From: Gigantopelta aegis
Taxonomy: Eukaryota > Mollusca > Gastropoda > Neomphalida > Peltospiridae
Assembly (NCBI RefSeq): GCF_016097555.1
Contig: NC_054713.1
Span: forward strand, 46,077,928-46,141,927
Direction of reading: 5' to 3'
Length of the DNA stretch: 64,000 bases
The position numbers were made by a program, and so were the translations under genes. Shown here one piece after another: positions 1 through 11,825 of the stretch. The notes below the pieces were generated by a model. It was given only the letters and a program-made list of their open reading frames with translations. It was not told the DNA's origin and searched no databases. Position 1 is the stretch's first letter; every line of letters begins with the position of its first letter.

Positions 1-2745
1 TTTGTGGGTGGGTCCATTGGGCTATATCTCGCTCCATCAGTGCACCACGACTGATGTATCAATGGCCATGTTATGTGCTATCCTGTTTGTGGGTGGGTCC
101 ATTGGGCTATATCTCGCTCCACAGTGCACCACGACTGATGTATCAATGGCCATGTTATGTGCTATCCTGTTTGTGGGTGGGTCCATTGGGCTATATCTCG
201 CTCCAGTCAGTGCACCACGACTGATGTATCAATGGCCATGTTATGTGCTATCCTGTTTGTGGGTGGGTCCATTGGGCTATATCTCGCTCCAGTCAGTGCA
301 CCATGACTGATGTATCAATGGCCATGTTATGTGCTATCCTGTTTGTGGGTGGGTCCATTGGGCTATATCTCGCTCCAGTCAGTGCACCACGACTGATGTA
401 TCAATGGCCATGTTATGTGCTATCCTGTTTGTGGGTGGGTCCATTGGGCTATATCTCGCTCCAGTCAGTGCACCACGACTGATGTATCAATGGCCATGTT
501 ATGTGCTATCCTGTTTGTGGGTGGGTCCATTGGGCTATATCTCGCTCCAGTCAGTGCACCACGACTGATGTATCAATGGCCATGTTATGTGCTATCCTGT
601 TTGTGGGTGGGTCCATTGGGCTATATCTCGCTCCAGTCAGTGCACCACGACTGATGTATCAATGGCCATGTTATGTGCTATCCTGTTTGTGGGTGGGTCC
701 ATTGGGCTATATCTCGCTCCAGTCAGTGCACCACGACTGATGTATCAATGGCCATGTTATGTGCTATCCTGTTTGTGGGTGGGTCCATTGGGCTATATCT
801 CGCTCCAGCCAGTGCACCACGACTGATGTATCAATGGCCATGTTATGTGCTATCCTGTTTGTGGGTGGGTCCATTGGGCTATATCTCGCTCCAGTCAGTG
901 CACCACGACTGATGTATCAATGGCCATGTTATGTGCTATCCTGTTTGTGGGTGGGTCCATTGGGCTATATCTCGCTCCAGTCAGTGCACCACGACTGATG
1001 TATCAATGGCCATGTTATGTGCTATCCTGTTTGTGGGTGGGTCCATTGGGCTATATCTCGCTCCAGTCAGTGCACCACGACTGATGTATCAATGGCCATG
1101 TTATGTGCTATCCTGTTTGTGGGTGGGTCCATTGGGCTATATCTCGCTCCAGCCAGTGCACCACGACTGATGTATCAATGGCCATGTTATGTGCTATCCT
1201 GTTTGTGGGTGGGTCCATTGGGCTATATCTCGCTCCAGTCAGTGCACCACGACTGATGTATCAATGGCCATGTTATGTGCTATCCTGTTTGTGGGTGGGT
1301 CCATTGGGCTATATCTCGCTCCAGCCAGTGCACCATGACTGATATATCAATGGCCATGTTATGTGCTATCCTGTTTGTGGGTGGGTCCATTGGGCTATAT
1401 CTCGCTCCAGTCAGTGCACCACGACTGATGTATCAATGGCCATGTTATGTGCTATCCTGTTTGTGGGTGGGTCCATTGGGCTATATCTCGCTCCAGTCAG
1501 TGCACCATGACTGATGTATCAATGGCCATGTTATGTGCTATCCTGTTTGTGGGTGGGTCCATTGGGCTATATCTCGCTCCAGTCAGTGCACCACGACTGA
1601 TGTATCAATGGCCATGTTATGTGCTATCCTGTTTGTGGGTGGGTCCATTGGGCTATATCTCGCTCCAGTCAGTGCACCACGACTGATGTATCAATGGCCA
1701 TGTTATGTGCTATCCTGTTTGTGGGTGGGTCCATTGGGCTATATCTCGCTCCAGTCAGTGCACCACGACTGATGTATCAATGGCCATGTTATGTGCTATC
1801 CTGTTTGTGGGTGGGTCCATTGGGCTATATCTCGCTCCAGTCAGTGCACCACGACTGATGTATCAATGGCCATGTTATGTGCTATCCTGTTTGTGGGTGG
1901 GTCCATTGGGCTATATCTCGCTCCAGTCAGTGCACCACGACTGATGTATCAATGGCCATGTTATGTGCTATCCTGTTTGTGGGTGGGTCCATTGGGCTAT
2001 ATCTCGCTCCAGTCAGTGCACCACGACTGATGTATCAATGGCCATGTTATGTGCTATCCTGTTTGTGGGTGGGTCCATTGGGCTATATCTCGCTCCAGTC
2101 AGTGCACCACGACTGATGTATCAATGGCCATGTTATGTGCTATCCTGTTTGTGGGTGGGTCCATTGGGCTATATCTCGCTCCAGTCAGTGCACCACGACT
2201 GATGTATCAATGGCCATGTTATGTGCTATCCTGTTTGTGGGTGGGTCCATTGGGCTATATCTCGCTCCAGTCAGTGCACCACGACTGATGTATCAATGGC
2301 CATGTTATGTGCTATCCTGTTTGTGGGTGGGTCCATTGGGCTATATCTCGCTCCAGTCAGTGCACCATGACTGATGTATCAATGGCCATGTTATGTGCTA
2401 TCCTGTTTGTGGGTGGGTCCATTGGGCTATATCTCGCTCCAGTCAGTGCACCACGACTGATGTATCAATGGCCATGTTATGTGCTATCCTGTTTGTGGGT
2501 GGGTCCATTGGGCTATATCTCGCTCCAGTCAGTGCACCATGACTGATGTATCAATGGCCATGTTATGTGCTATCCTGTTTGTGGGTGGGTCCATTGGGCT
2601 ATATCTCGCTCCAGTCAGTGCACCATGACTGATGTATCAATGGCCATGTTATGTGCTATCCTGTTTGTGGGTGGGTCCATTGGGCTATATCTCGCTCCAG
2701 TCAGTGCACCACGACTGATGTATCAATGGCCATGTTATGTGCTAT
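1..2745 (+). repeat. 86-bp satellite derived from the body of a SINE (about 32 copies)
   Basis: Near-perfect head-to-tail units of 86 bp containing 'ctatatctcgctcca', 'gtgcaccacgactg' and 'gctatcctgtttgtggg', which are the middle of the SINE-1 family seen elsewhere. The few differences are single bases (such as cagtc/cagcc and cacga/catga). The array runs off the left edge. Because 86 is not a multiple of 3, every frame opens for about 79 codons; these ORFs are artefacts. Confidence 0.97.
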
Positions 2746-2910
2746 CCTGTTTGTGGGATGGTGCATATAAAAGATTCCCTTGCTACTAATGGAAAAATAT
2801 AGCGAGTTTCCTCTCTAGGACTGTAAAAATTACCAAATGTTTGACTTCCAATAATCAATGATTAATAAATCATGGTGCTCTAGTAGTGTCGTTAAACAAA
2901 ACAAATTTTA
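2746..2910 (+). mobile_element. 3' end of SINE-1, continuing out of the 86-bp satellite
   Basis: At the last satellite copy the sequence passes without a break into the normal SINE-1 3' half (gcatataaaag, ctaatggaaaaat, 'ccaaatgtttgac', ending 'cgttaaacaaaacaaa'). This shows that the satellite was made by amplifying an internal piece of a resident SINE. Confidence 0.9.
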
Positions 2911-3009
2911 ACTTTATCTCTGTTATTGTCATCAAATGACATTTTTGTTTGTGTATTGAGACTGATAGGTGCTACTAAACTGTGTTTGTTTGTTAGGAAT
3001 CTATGCACA

Positions 3010-3745
3010 TAAATGAACTGTCCTGAGTTTGCGGCCATTGTAAGATGGTTCTGACTAAGAGAGTCTCTGTGGCATCTAAATTTACGTATTAAATACAACT
3101 TGTTTTCTTCACAGTGTCAGTGTGAGTTTGCGGCCATTGTAAGATGGTTCTGACTAAGAGAGTCTCTGTGGCACCTAAAATTACATATTAAATACAACTT
3201 GTTTTCTTCACAGTGTCAGTGTGTTCATAGGCATACTGACTCCCGAATTAAACAAAAATACCGGAATCTGGATTACAGCATTTATTCTTATTACCATTTA
3301 GTATTACTGCTAAACAGCTATATAGGACTGCAAATGAATCACTACGCAATTTTACATGGATTACAACTAATATTGCAGGTAGAATGATAGAAATACATGG
3401 TAAAAAGGTCTCAGGTTAGCACATTTTGCCCGAATATCTATCCTTTTTGCCCTAATTTGAGGATTTGCTCCAGCACAAGGAGGTGGGGCATTGTACCCCT
3501 TATGCCCCCCCATCTCGTATGCTTATGAGTATGTTTATAGTCGTGTGCTAATGTTTGTAGTAGTCATTTTTAATTTTACTTTGTAATATATGTTTTTTGT
3601 ACCTATAAAAAATGTTAGAGATAAAATCCGGTTTGGACTACTACAAGCAGTAGGACGACAACAAACACCTTTTTTATACAGAAACTGATATTCTAAACAG
3701 GAAAATATGTTACCATGGCAGCAAACTGAGGACAGTTCCTTTAAC
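3010..3745. mobile_element. Degenerate TTAA-type MITE remnant with an internal duplication
   Basis: 'ctgtcctgagtttg...ttgtaagatgg' near 3020 and 'acagttcctttaac' near 3732 resemble the inverted ends of the MITE at 14180-14569. A piece of about 110 bp (from 'gagtttgcggccattg') occurs twice, near 3023 and 3123. An unrelated stretch (3230-3530) lies inside. The element is clearly old. Confidence 0.5.
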
Positions 3746-3764
3746 AGTCCTATATGCAATTTAC

Positions 3765-4095
3765 ATTTGATAAATATTTATAGAGAATATTTTGTTATAT
3801 TTATTGATCACATTTTATAAATAGTGACCGTATTTATGGAGAATATTTCATCATATTTATTGATCAAATTTTTTAAATAGTGACTATTTATAGAGAATAT
3901 TTCATCATATTTATTGATCACATTTTATAAATAGTGACCGTATTTATGGAGAATATTTCATCATATTTATTGATCACATTTTATAAATAGTGAGTATTTA
4001 TGGAGAATATTTTGTTATATTTATTGATAACATTTTATAAATAGTGACAGTATTTATGGAGAATATTATGTACATATTTATCAATAACATTTTAT
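3765..4095 (+). repeat. AT-rich tandem repeat of about 56 bp (5-6 copies)
   Basis: Repeated 'atttatggagaatattt', 'catatttattgatcaca', 'ttttataaatagtga' with small deletions. No coding potential. Confidence 0.85.
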
Positions 4096-4099
4096 GGCT

Positions 4100-4660
4100 A
4101 AGCAGCCCCTTGATGTATATATTGATGACATTTGTTCTTCTGGAGCCATGTTCTCGAAAAAGTAACTTTATAATCTATTTTACATTTCTACATTTTTCTG
4201 TGAGTATAAGTCACTAATTGTAACTCTTACAGGGAAGATAAAATAAATCCTTAGAAACCATAAGTTCACGTCAACACATTGTTATTGTTATATGTATTAA
4301 GAAAAGACATATCATTTGCAACAATTGTAATCACAATGTTTATTTATGCAGGGAACATGTTGTTCAGTATCATGTCGCGATTCACTAGGCAAGTTTCAGA
4401 GATCGCTACACAATTTTAAAACATTAAACAGTAGTTGCTAATCAATTTTTAATTGACTAGAAAAATCGCTAATCAAGATTTTAAAAACAAAATGTTCCCA
4501 GTTATGATTTTAAGAAGATCTATTTATGATTTAAATTAATTGTGATTTGATTGTTTTCATTATGAAAACAAAGATAACACCAGTTAGTTAGATGTGTCTG
4601 TAGTGACTAAGAGTACGCTTAAATTTCTGTCTGGACTTACATGTCAGTTAGTCACATTAG
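4100..4660. other. Unique AT-rich intergenic DNA
   Basis: No ORF of note and no recognised repeat, apart from a weak inverted pair ('gggaacatgttg' near 4353 and 'aaatgttccc' near 4490) that may be an old MITE. Confidence 0.4.
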
Positions 4661-4704
4661 GCGTCTCCTGACAGAAGGGTGCTATAGGTTTTGTTTCCAT
4701 CCTA

Positions 4705-4890
4705 ATACCCTGTCTGTGGGATGGTGCATATAAAAGATCCTAGTTGCTACTAATCGAAAAAGAGTAGCCCATGAAGTGGCGACATCGGGTTTCCTCTCTC
4801 AATATCTGTGTGGTCCTTAACCATATGTCCAACACAATATAACTGTAAATAAAATGTGTTGAGTGCATCGTCAAATAAAACATTTCCTTT
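4705..4890 (+). mobile_element. SINE-3 fragment (3' half)
   Basis: From 'ctgtctgtgggatggtgcat' to 'gtcaaataaaacatttcctt', including 'gtagcccatgaagtggcgac' and 'gtggtccttaaccatatgtc', the SINE-3 signature. The 5' head is missing. Confidence 0.8.
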
Positions 4891-4980
4891 GTCTCTGTCC
4901 ATCTGGTTGCACATATAGACTTGAGGAAGTTGTTTAATTACGCAGTGCCTCAAACTATTGAACTGACACTGTCTATAGCT

Positions 4981-5276
4981 TAATCGTGTAGTTACAGATC
5001 AGGTTTGAGATGTGTGCCGATTTACCAATTTTTGGCAGAGTTACTCTTGTGCATTTGGTTTTCCATGGTTTGTATCGTGTAGTTACAGATCAGGTTTGAG
5101 ATGTGTGCCGATTTACCAATTTTTGGCAGATTTACTCTTGTGCATTTGGTTTTCCATGGTTTGTATCATGTAGTTACAGATCAGGTTTGAGATGTGTGCC
5201 GATTTACCAATTTTTGGCAGAGTTACTCTTGTGCATTTGGTTTTCCATGGTTTTTATCGTGTAGTTACAGATCAAG
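4981..5276 (+). repeat. 91-bp tandem repeat (just over 3 copies)
   Basis: Units begin at 'cgtgtagttacagatca' at 4985, 5076 and 5167, with a partial fourth. No coding potential. Confidence 0.88.
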
Positions 5277-5513
5277 TTTGACTTTCATTGGATATGCCAG
5301 AGTTATGGCCCTTGAACTAAGGCAATATACAAACATTACAGTTTTCTGTCCTTTGTAACATGTCAAGATATTGAGATGGATTACCTTTATGATGTAGAGC
5401 TACCAAAAAGGTTTGACTTACATGGGGTTTTAACCCTTTTTGACAGTTATAGGAAATATTACACTATCACCATGTCATAAATGGTATGTTCATATATCAG
5501 GCACTGCATGCAT

Positions 5514-5533
5514 GGGGGGGGGGGGGGGGGGGG
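5514..5533 (+). repeat. Poly-G tract (20 G)
   Basis: An uninterrupted run of 20 G, followed by a G/C-rich stretch that may be a MITE remnant. Similar runs of 18-25 G or C recur across the window. Confidence 0.95.
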
Positions 5534-5944
5534 TCTGGGGGGCATACCCCCAAACCCCCTTAAAAACTTGGGCACCCTCGATTTCAGTCAGCCACACACA
5601 CACACACCCAATGTCTGCTTGTTTCTGCCGTGCCTGTATATTGCATACCTATGAACATTTGTTGGGCCAGGTATTCTCTGAATGCTTGTTTTACGAACGT
5701 TTGTTTATTTACATTTATGTTCTGCATTCGAGAATGCACTTCTTCGAGAGAACATCGGCCCGGTCAGTTGGTGTGAGTGTGTCACCACAGTTGACGACAT
5801 TTTTAGATAAATGTTTTATTTATTTATTTTTAAAATGAAATAATATTTCTACTTCCCAATTAATAATTGTTCAAATACTATATGTAGTATGTTGATTTTT
5901 TAAATAGTGTACAACTTCCATTGGACTGAAATAGATGTTACAAT

Positions 5945-6125
5945 TCAGTTTTTACTTACGTTGTATTGAGATGTGACAAAACATAACCCAGATTTTACTT
6001 ACGTTGTATTGAGATGTGACAAAACATAACCCAGATTTTACTTACGTTGTATTGAGATGTGACAAGACATAACCCAGTTTTTACTTACGTTGTATTGAGG
6101 TGTGACAAGACATAACCCAGTTTTT
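5945..6125 (+). repeat. 44-bp tandem repeat (4 copies)
   Basis: Repeated 'ttttacttacgttgtattga' followed by 'gatgtgacaaaacataaccc'. It abuts a SINE-2 copy. Confidence 0.88.
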
Positions 6126-6149
6126 GCCCAGGCGATCATTCATTTATAG

Positions 6150-6360
6150 TTATTTGTATGCTTATATCCAAGGTTCAAGCACGCTGTCCTGGGCACAATC
6201 TCAGCTGTCTGGGCTGTCTGTCAAGGACACTGGGTTAGTGCTTAGTGAGAGAGAAGTGGGTGTAGTGGTCTTACACCTACCCATTGAGTCTTTAAAAATG
6301 GCTCTTGGTGGGAGCCAGTACCGGGCTGTGAACCCTATATCAGCCTTATGTCTGATGGCT
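6150..6360 (-). mobile_element. SINE-2 copy whose head continues into the 70-bp array
   Basis: Read on the minus strand: tRNA-like head, then the CTCTTCTCTC-type body, then an end with 'ccttggatataagc'. The head side (plus-strand right) runs directly into the array at 6320-7557. Confidence 0.8.
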
Positions 6361-7557
6361 TAACCACGACACCACCGAGGTCAGTACCGGGCTGTGAACC
6401 CTATATCAGCCTTATGTCCGATGGCTTAACCACGACACCACCGAGGTCAGTACCGGGCTGTGAACCCTATATCAGCCTTATGTCCGATGGCTTAACCACG
6501 ACACCACCGAGGCCAGTACCTGGCTGTGAACCCTATATCAGCCTTATGTCCGATGGCTTAACCACGACACCACCGAGGCCAGTACCGGGCTGTGAACCCA
6601 GTACCTACCAGCCTTACGTCCGATGGCTTAACCACAACACCACCGAGGCCAGTACCGGGCTGTGAATCCAGTACCTACCAGCCTCACGTCCGATGGCTTA
6701 ACCATGACCCCACCGAGGCCAGTACCGGGCTGTGAACCCAGTACCTACCAGCCTGACGTCCGATGGCTTAACCACGACACCACCGAGGCCAGTACCGGGC
6801 TGTGAACCCAGTACCGGGCTGTGAACCCAGTACCTACCAGCCTGATGTCCGATGGCTTAACCACGACACCATCGAGGCCAGTACCGGGCTGTGAACCCAG
6901 CACCTACCAGCCTTATGTCCGATGGCTTAACCACGACACCACCGAGGCCAGTACCGGGCTGTGAACCCAGCACCTACCAGCCTTATGTCCGATGGCTTAA
7001 CCACGACACCACCGAGGCCAGTACCGGGCTGTGAACCCAGCACCTACCAGCCTCATGTCCGATGGCTTAACCACGACACCACCGAGACCAGTACCGGGCT
7101 GTGAACCCAGCACCTACCAGCCTCATGTCCGATGGCTTAACCACGACACCACCGAGGCCAGTACCGGGCTGTGAACCCAGCACCTACCAGCCTCATGTCC
7201 GATGGCTTAACCACGACACCACCGAGGCCAGTACCGGGCTGTGAACCCAGTACCTACCAGCCTCATATCCGATGGCTTAACCACGACACCACCGAGGCCG
7301 GTACTAGGCTGTGAACCCAGTACCTACCAGCCTTATGTCCGATGGCTTAACCATGACACCACCGAGGCCAGTACTAGGCTGTGAACCCAGTACCTACCAG
7401 CCTTATGTCCGATGGCTTAACCACGACACCACCGAGGCCAGTACTAGGCTGTGAAACCTAGTACCTACCAGCCTTATGTCCGATGGCTTCACCATGACAC
7501 CACCAAGGCCAGTACCGGGCTGCGAACCCAGTACCTACCAGCCTTATGTTCGCTGGC
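6320..7557 (-). repeat. Array of about 63-70 bp grown from the tRNA-like head of SINE-2 (about 18 copies)
   Basis: On the minus strand each unit reads GGCCTCGGTGGTGTCGTGG, then TTAAGCCATCGG and GGTACTGGGTTCACAGCC. These are the A-box-like and B-box-like parts of the SINE-2 head. Units differ by point changes and in the length of the linker (cctatatcag or cccagtacctaccag). Each copy therefore carries potential Pol III box sequences. Confidence 0.92.
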
Positions 7558-7559
7558 TT

Positions 7560-7960
7560 AATGTTCATATAAACAGTGGAATTATGATTAAAATATGGTG
7601 ACACTAAGAAACCGAAAGTGATTGTTAGCTATCGACGACTTTTATTATTTATTTGACAGTAAATATGAATTTTCAGATTGAATTTCAGTCTTTAGCTTAA
7701 ATACTCATGTGTGATATTTGATTTATAACCAAATATAAATGTAATATATATTAATATAATATTTAGATTAGTGTAAATATTAAGATTACTAATATATGTA
7801 CATGTATTAACTGAAATCAGTTGTAAAATAAAAATTAAAAGAAACCCATCATTATTGTAAATAAATAAAGAAAGAAGAAAATATAACAACAGTGGTTTGG
7901 ATTGGATGAAAATTTACATCTTTTGGTCACATGACATCATGTGAGGGACTTTTAAAGCCA
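7560..7960. other. Unique AT-rich intergenic DNA
   Basis: Very AT-rich with no repeat family or coding signal that I recognise. The ORF on the minus strand at 7692-7889 is low complexity and not supported. Confidence 0.4.
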
Positions 7961-8074
7961 CAATAACAGAGGTGGGGGTGGGGGCTTTGGGGAGGGTGGG
8001 AGCTAATCAGCTAATGCAAGCCAAGGATAATGATTTGTACGAACTATTGCCAGTGCTGATGTCTTATGAGCTTT

Positions 8075-8345
8075 GGCGTGTAGTCCTCTCTGGTAAAGTG
8101 CATGTAAAAGATCCCTTGCTGAGGACATCTCGAATTTTTATAAAATCAACTAGCCAAAATTTACTAGCCAAGGATATTCATATTCACAAAATCGACTTAA
8201 CTGCAACATTTGACTTTTGTTTTCACTAGCCGTTGGGCATGACAATATTTGTTTTTTACTAGCCCAACATTGAATATCACTAGCCATGGGAGTGGGGCTA
8301 CCATAATCAAAAAGCCCTGAGTTGCTGCTCATCGGTAATAAAGGG
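8075..8345 (+). mobile_element. Dispersed element inserted in a SINE-3 fragment
   Basis: SINE-3 sequence ('gtaaaagatcccttgctg') is interrupted at about 8120 by an element with 'actagcc' motifs ending 'aaaaagccctgag', then resumes at 'ttgctgctcatcggtaa'. The repeated TTGCTG is a likely target duplication. The 3' part of the element recurs inverted at 28519-28670. Confidence 0.65.
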
Positions 8346-8450
8346 TAACTCTTGAGTTGGTAGCTCGAGTTCTCTGCCGTTAGAGAGCTAGACTGACATT
8401 TGTATGGTTACGATCGCTCTCAGTCGGAGGTTACTCTGTAGGGAAAAGGG

Positions 8451-8755
8451 GCAGGACGTAGCCCAGTGGTAAAGCGCTCGCTTGATGCGCGGTCGGTTTG
8501 GGATCAGTCACCGTCGGTGGGCTCATTGGGCGATTTCTTGCTCCATCCAGTGCACCACGACTGGTATATCAAAGGCCGTAGTATATACTATCCTGTCTGT
8601 GGGATGGTGCATATAAAAGATCCCTTTCTACTAATGGAAAAAATGTACGGGTTTCCTCTCAAAGACTGTCAAAATTACCAAATGTTTGACATCCAATAGC
8701 CGATAAATCAGTGTGCTCTAGTGGTGTCGTTAAACAAAAAAACTTTAACTATAGC
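8451..8755 (+). mobile_element. SINE-1, near full length
   Basis: tRNA-like head ('gacgtagcccagtggtaaag', 'gcggtcggtttgggatc'), body and 3' end 'cgttaaacaaaaaaacttta'. It resembles the family consensus I infer from the other copies. Confidence 0.92.
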
Positions 8756-9576
8756 GAAAATATGAAATTGCTGACTACTGTATTTAACCGGAACATTATT
8801 GAAGGGGGTAGGAGGGGGGGGGGGGGGGGGACTGTCAGGTTTCTTCCTGTAGTGTGTGTATTAAAGATTAATATGTCAAATATTTGTTATCATTGAAATA
8901 AAAAATGATCAAACAGGATTGTTGTATTAGACCGGGAATCTTTGACTACTGTTTGGTAGGCGCGGATTGCGCAGTTTTCATATACAGTTTTCTCTGAAGG
9001 TAATGAGTGTTATAACTGTCCACATGTTCGTCTTGCTCTCTTACAGTCAGAGTAGGCCTACTCGGGATACACATTGTATTACAACGATTTGTATTAATAT
9101 ACATGTATCTGTTTTGTAAATAAAATTTACGCTGTACAAGTATTATCTGAATCGTGTTTTATTTGACCACAGTCGAGATTTATTATATAACGTTAGTTGA
9201 ATCAGATTTACTATATGAAGGCGGTTAAATCAAGTTATATAACAGCAGTTGAATCAGATTTACTATATCAAGGCGGTTAAATCAAGTTGTATAACGGCAG
9301 TTAAATCAGATTTATTATATGAAGGCAGTTAAATCGGGTTTATTATATAACGGTAGTTGAATCAAGTTTATTATATAAAGGCAGTTAAATCGGGTTTATT
9401 ACATAACGGCAGTTAAATGAGGTTTATTATATTAAGGCAGTTAAATCGGGTTTATTACATAACGGCAGTTAAATCAGGTTTATTATATTAAGGCAGTTAA
9501 ATCGGGTTTATTATATAACAGCAGTTAAATCAGGTTTATTATCTAAAAGCAGTTAAATCGGGTTTATTAAATAACG

Positions 9577-10746
9577 GTGCTTCTCGCAACAAACGCCTTC
9601 GATTTACAACAATCCCTTAATGCCTTTTCAAAATATTGCAATAAATGGAAACTTAAAGTTAACATAAACAAAACTAAAATAATAATTTTTAATGGTACTG
9701 CTACGGACTACAAGAAGGTATTTACATTAGGAAACCAAACACTCGAAAACGTAAAAGAGTACAAATATTTAGGGTTAACTTTTACCAAATTAAATAGGTT
9801 TAAAATCACCAAAAAACTGCTAACACAAAAGGCGACAAAAGCAATGTACTTTATCCTATCAAAATCTAAAGACAATAACTTTTCAGTTGAATGTAAATTA
9901 AAATTATTTGATTCCATGGTTGTCCCGATTATTTTATATGTATGTGAAATATGGGGCCATGAAAATATTGATATTATTGAAGCTATTCATATTAAATTTT
10001 TAAAACACATCCTACCAGCAAGGAAAGGAACCCCACTATTCATGATATACGGTGAACTTGGAAGAAAACCCCTTAAATTAATTATCCAACAAAGGATGAT
10101 AAGTATCTGGGCCCGAATTGTTTCTGGAAAACAAACAAAAACATCCTTCTTATTGTATAAACTAATGTTACACGACTCTAACATATCTGGATATAATTAT
10201 AAGTGGATAAAACACGTGGAAAATATATTTAACCAACTAGGTATGACCAGTATTTGGATGTCACAAAACTTTTCATCTATACCACTACTTATTCATCACG
10301 TTAAATTGAGACAAAACGATCAGTACCTACAACAATGGAATAGCGACATAGCTTCATCATCAAGGGGTGAAATGTACACCACATTTAAAGAACACCTAAC
10401 ATTAGAAAAATATATTATAAAATTACCACAAATATCCTGGACTACGTTACTAAAATTTAGAACATCAAACCATTACTTACCAATCGAAACAGGACGATGG
10501 AACAACACCCCAGTAGAAAGCAGACTATGTACACTATGTAACAAAAATGACATCGGAGACGAATTTCACTATCTACTTACATGCTCTTTCTTTAATAATT
10601 TCCGAAAAAAATTGTTAAAGCCATATTATTATAACAAACCCAATATGCTGAAATTTAAACAACTAATGACAAATGATAAAATAAGTCTTCTAAAAAAGTT
10701 GTGCAAATTAATAAAAGAAATTACGGATAAATTCGGTAAACCTTAA
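9577..10746 (+). pseudogene. LINE ORF2 C-terminal fragment (RT thumb to zinc-knuckle-like end)
   Basis: 389 codons without a stop, with no true ATG at the start. It begins VLLATNAFDLQQSLNAF, the segment that follows YADDT in LINE reverse transcriptases, then 'KWKLKVNINKTKIIIF', 'YKYLGL', 'WGHENIDIIE' and 'YGELGRKPL'. A CCHC-like motif follows near residues 327-346 (CTLC, then H and C). No endonuclease or catalytic RT core is present, so it cannot be functional. The open frame suggests a fairly recent insertion. Confidence 0.88.
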
Positions 10747-10822
10747 AAATAATTGTCTTCCAAGCTTATGCTGTCTTATTCCGACTACTACTATCCGTGT
10801 TTGCATATATATATATATATAT

Positions 10823-10892
<70 letters not shown>

Positions 10893-11080
10893 TATTACTA
10901 TTAGAAATATATTTCATTTTGTATTATTATTATTATTAGAAATTTTTGTTTTGATATTGTACATGTCAATTTTCTCCTGTAAACCCCATCTTGTCACTGT
11001 CATATAATTATTGACAATGTACCTCATATGCCGCTGAATAGCGGCCTGAGTGAAATAAAGTTCTGTTCTGTTCTGTTCTG
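9578..11080 (+). mobile_element. 5'-truncated LINE (APE-type non-LTR retrotransposon), 3' part
   Basis: Starts inside the reverse transcriptase, right after the YADDT motif, and runs through the C-terminal region, a 3' UTR with AT/GATA microsatellites, 'gaaataaag', and a (TTCTG)4-like tail. It sits cleanly in the 28-bp array ('ataacgg' before, 'cagttaaatc' after). The missing 5' neighbour is found inverted at 11221-11441. Confidence 0.88.
10798..10892 (+). repeat. (AT)n and (GATA)n microsatellite in the LINE 3' UTR
   Basis: 'atatatat' followed by about 17 copies of 'agat'. Confidence 0.97.
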
Positions 11081-11220
11081 CAGTTAAATCAAGTTTATTA
11101 TATAACAGCAGTTAAATCAGGTTTATTATCTAAAGGCAGTTAAATCGGGTTTATTAAATAACGGCAGTTAAATCAAGTTTATTTTATAACAGCAGTTAAA
11201 TCAGATTTATTATCTAAAGG

Positions 11221-11441
11221 CAGTATCGTCGGCATATAATAAGCTTAGAAAATAAAGAGCGGTGACAAAACAGGTGACAAATTTTCTCCTTGACGGACAC
11301 CGATATTGCAAGGGAATAGATCTGATGTTTCATTGTTTGTACGAATGCAAAATTTTATTCCTTGATACATTTGGTAAATAATTTTAAAGAATTTTCCATT
11401 TATGTTATTTTTAAGCAATTTTTGCCAAACACATGTCCTAG
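11221..11441 (-). mobile_element. Inverted LINE reverse transcriptase fragment ending at YADDT
   Basis: On the minus strand, after two or three frame changes, it encodes '...NINGKFFKIIYQMY', 'CNIGVRQGENLSPVL' (RT motif) and, after an internal loss, 'LLYADDT'. It stops at GATACTG, exactly where the plus-strand piece at 9578 (TGCTTCTC) begins in the intact element. It is flanked by the same 28-bp array on both sides. Confidence 0.8.
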
Positions 11442-11825
11442 AGGCAGTTAAATCAGGTTTATTATATAAAGGCAGTTAAATCAGGTTTATTATATAAAGG
11501 CAGTTAAATCAGGTTTATTATATAACGGCAGTTAAATCAGGTTTATTATATAACGGCAGTTAAATCAGGTTTATTATATAAAGACAGTTAAATCGGGTTT
11601 ATTACATAATGACAGTTAAATCAGGTTTATTAAATAAAGACATTTAAATCAAGTTATATAACGGCAGTTAAATCAAGTTTACTATATAAAGGCAGTTAAA
11701 TCAGGTTATATAAAGGCAGTTAAATCAGGTTCTGTTGCATATAATAGCTGAACAAGATTTCTTATAACGGTGGGGGTTTTTGCCAATGAAAATTATTTCT
11801 GTCCCATTTCATTTCATTTCAACTT

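Larger units (their letters stand above)
9178..11735 (+). repeat. 28-bp minisatellite, interrupted by two LINE pieces
   Basis: Units are 'cagttaaatcaggtttatta' plus 'tataacgg' or 'tataaagg'. The array is in three blocks (9178-9577, 11081-11220, 11442-11735), all in the same orientation, separated by LINE-derived inserts. Confidence 0.93.

Noticed and set aside
1..2745. CRISPR-like array
   Set aside because: Repeats are head-to-tail without unique spacers; this is a eukaryotic satellite. The same holds for all other arrays here.
2..2789. Series of 79-aa and 102-aa ORFs
   Set aside because: They are the same stop-free stretch of an 86-bp repeat read in shifting frames; no gene context.
8451..8530. 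tRNA genes in SINE heads
   Set aside because: Box-like motifs are present but the sequences belong to SINE heads repeated many times and do not fold as full tRNAs by eye.
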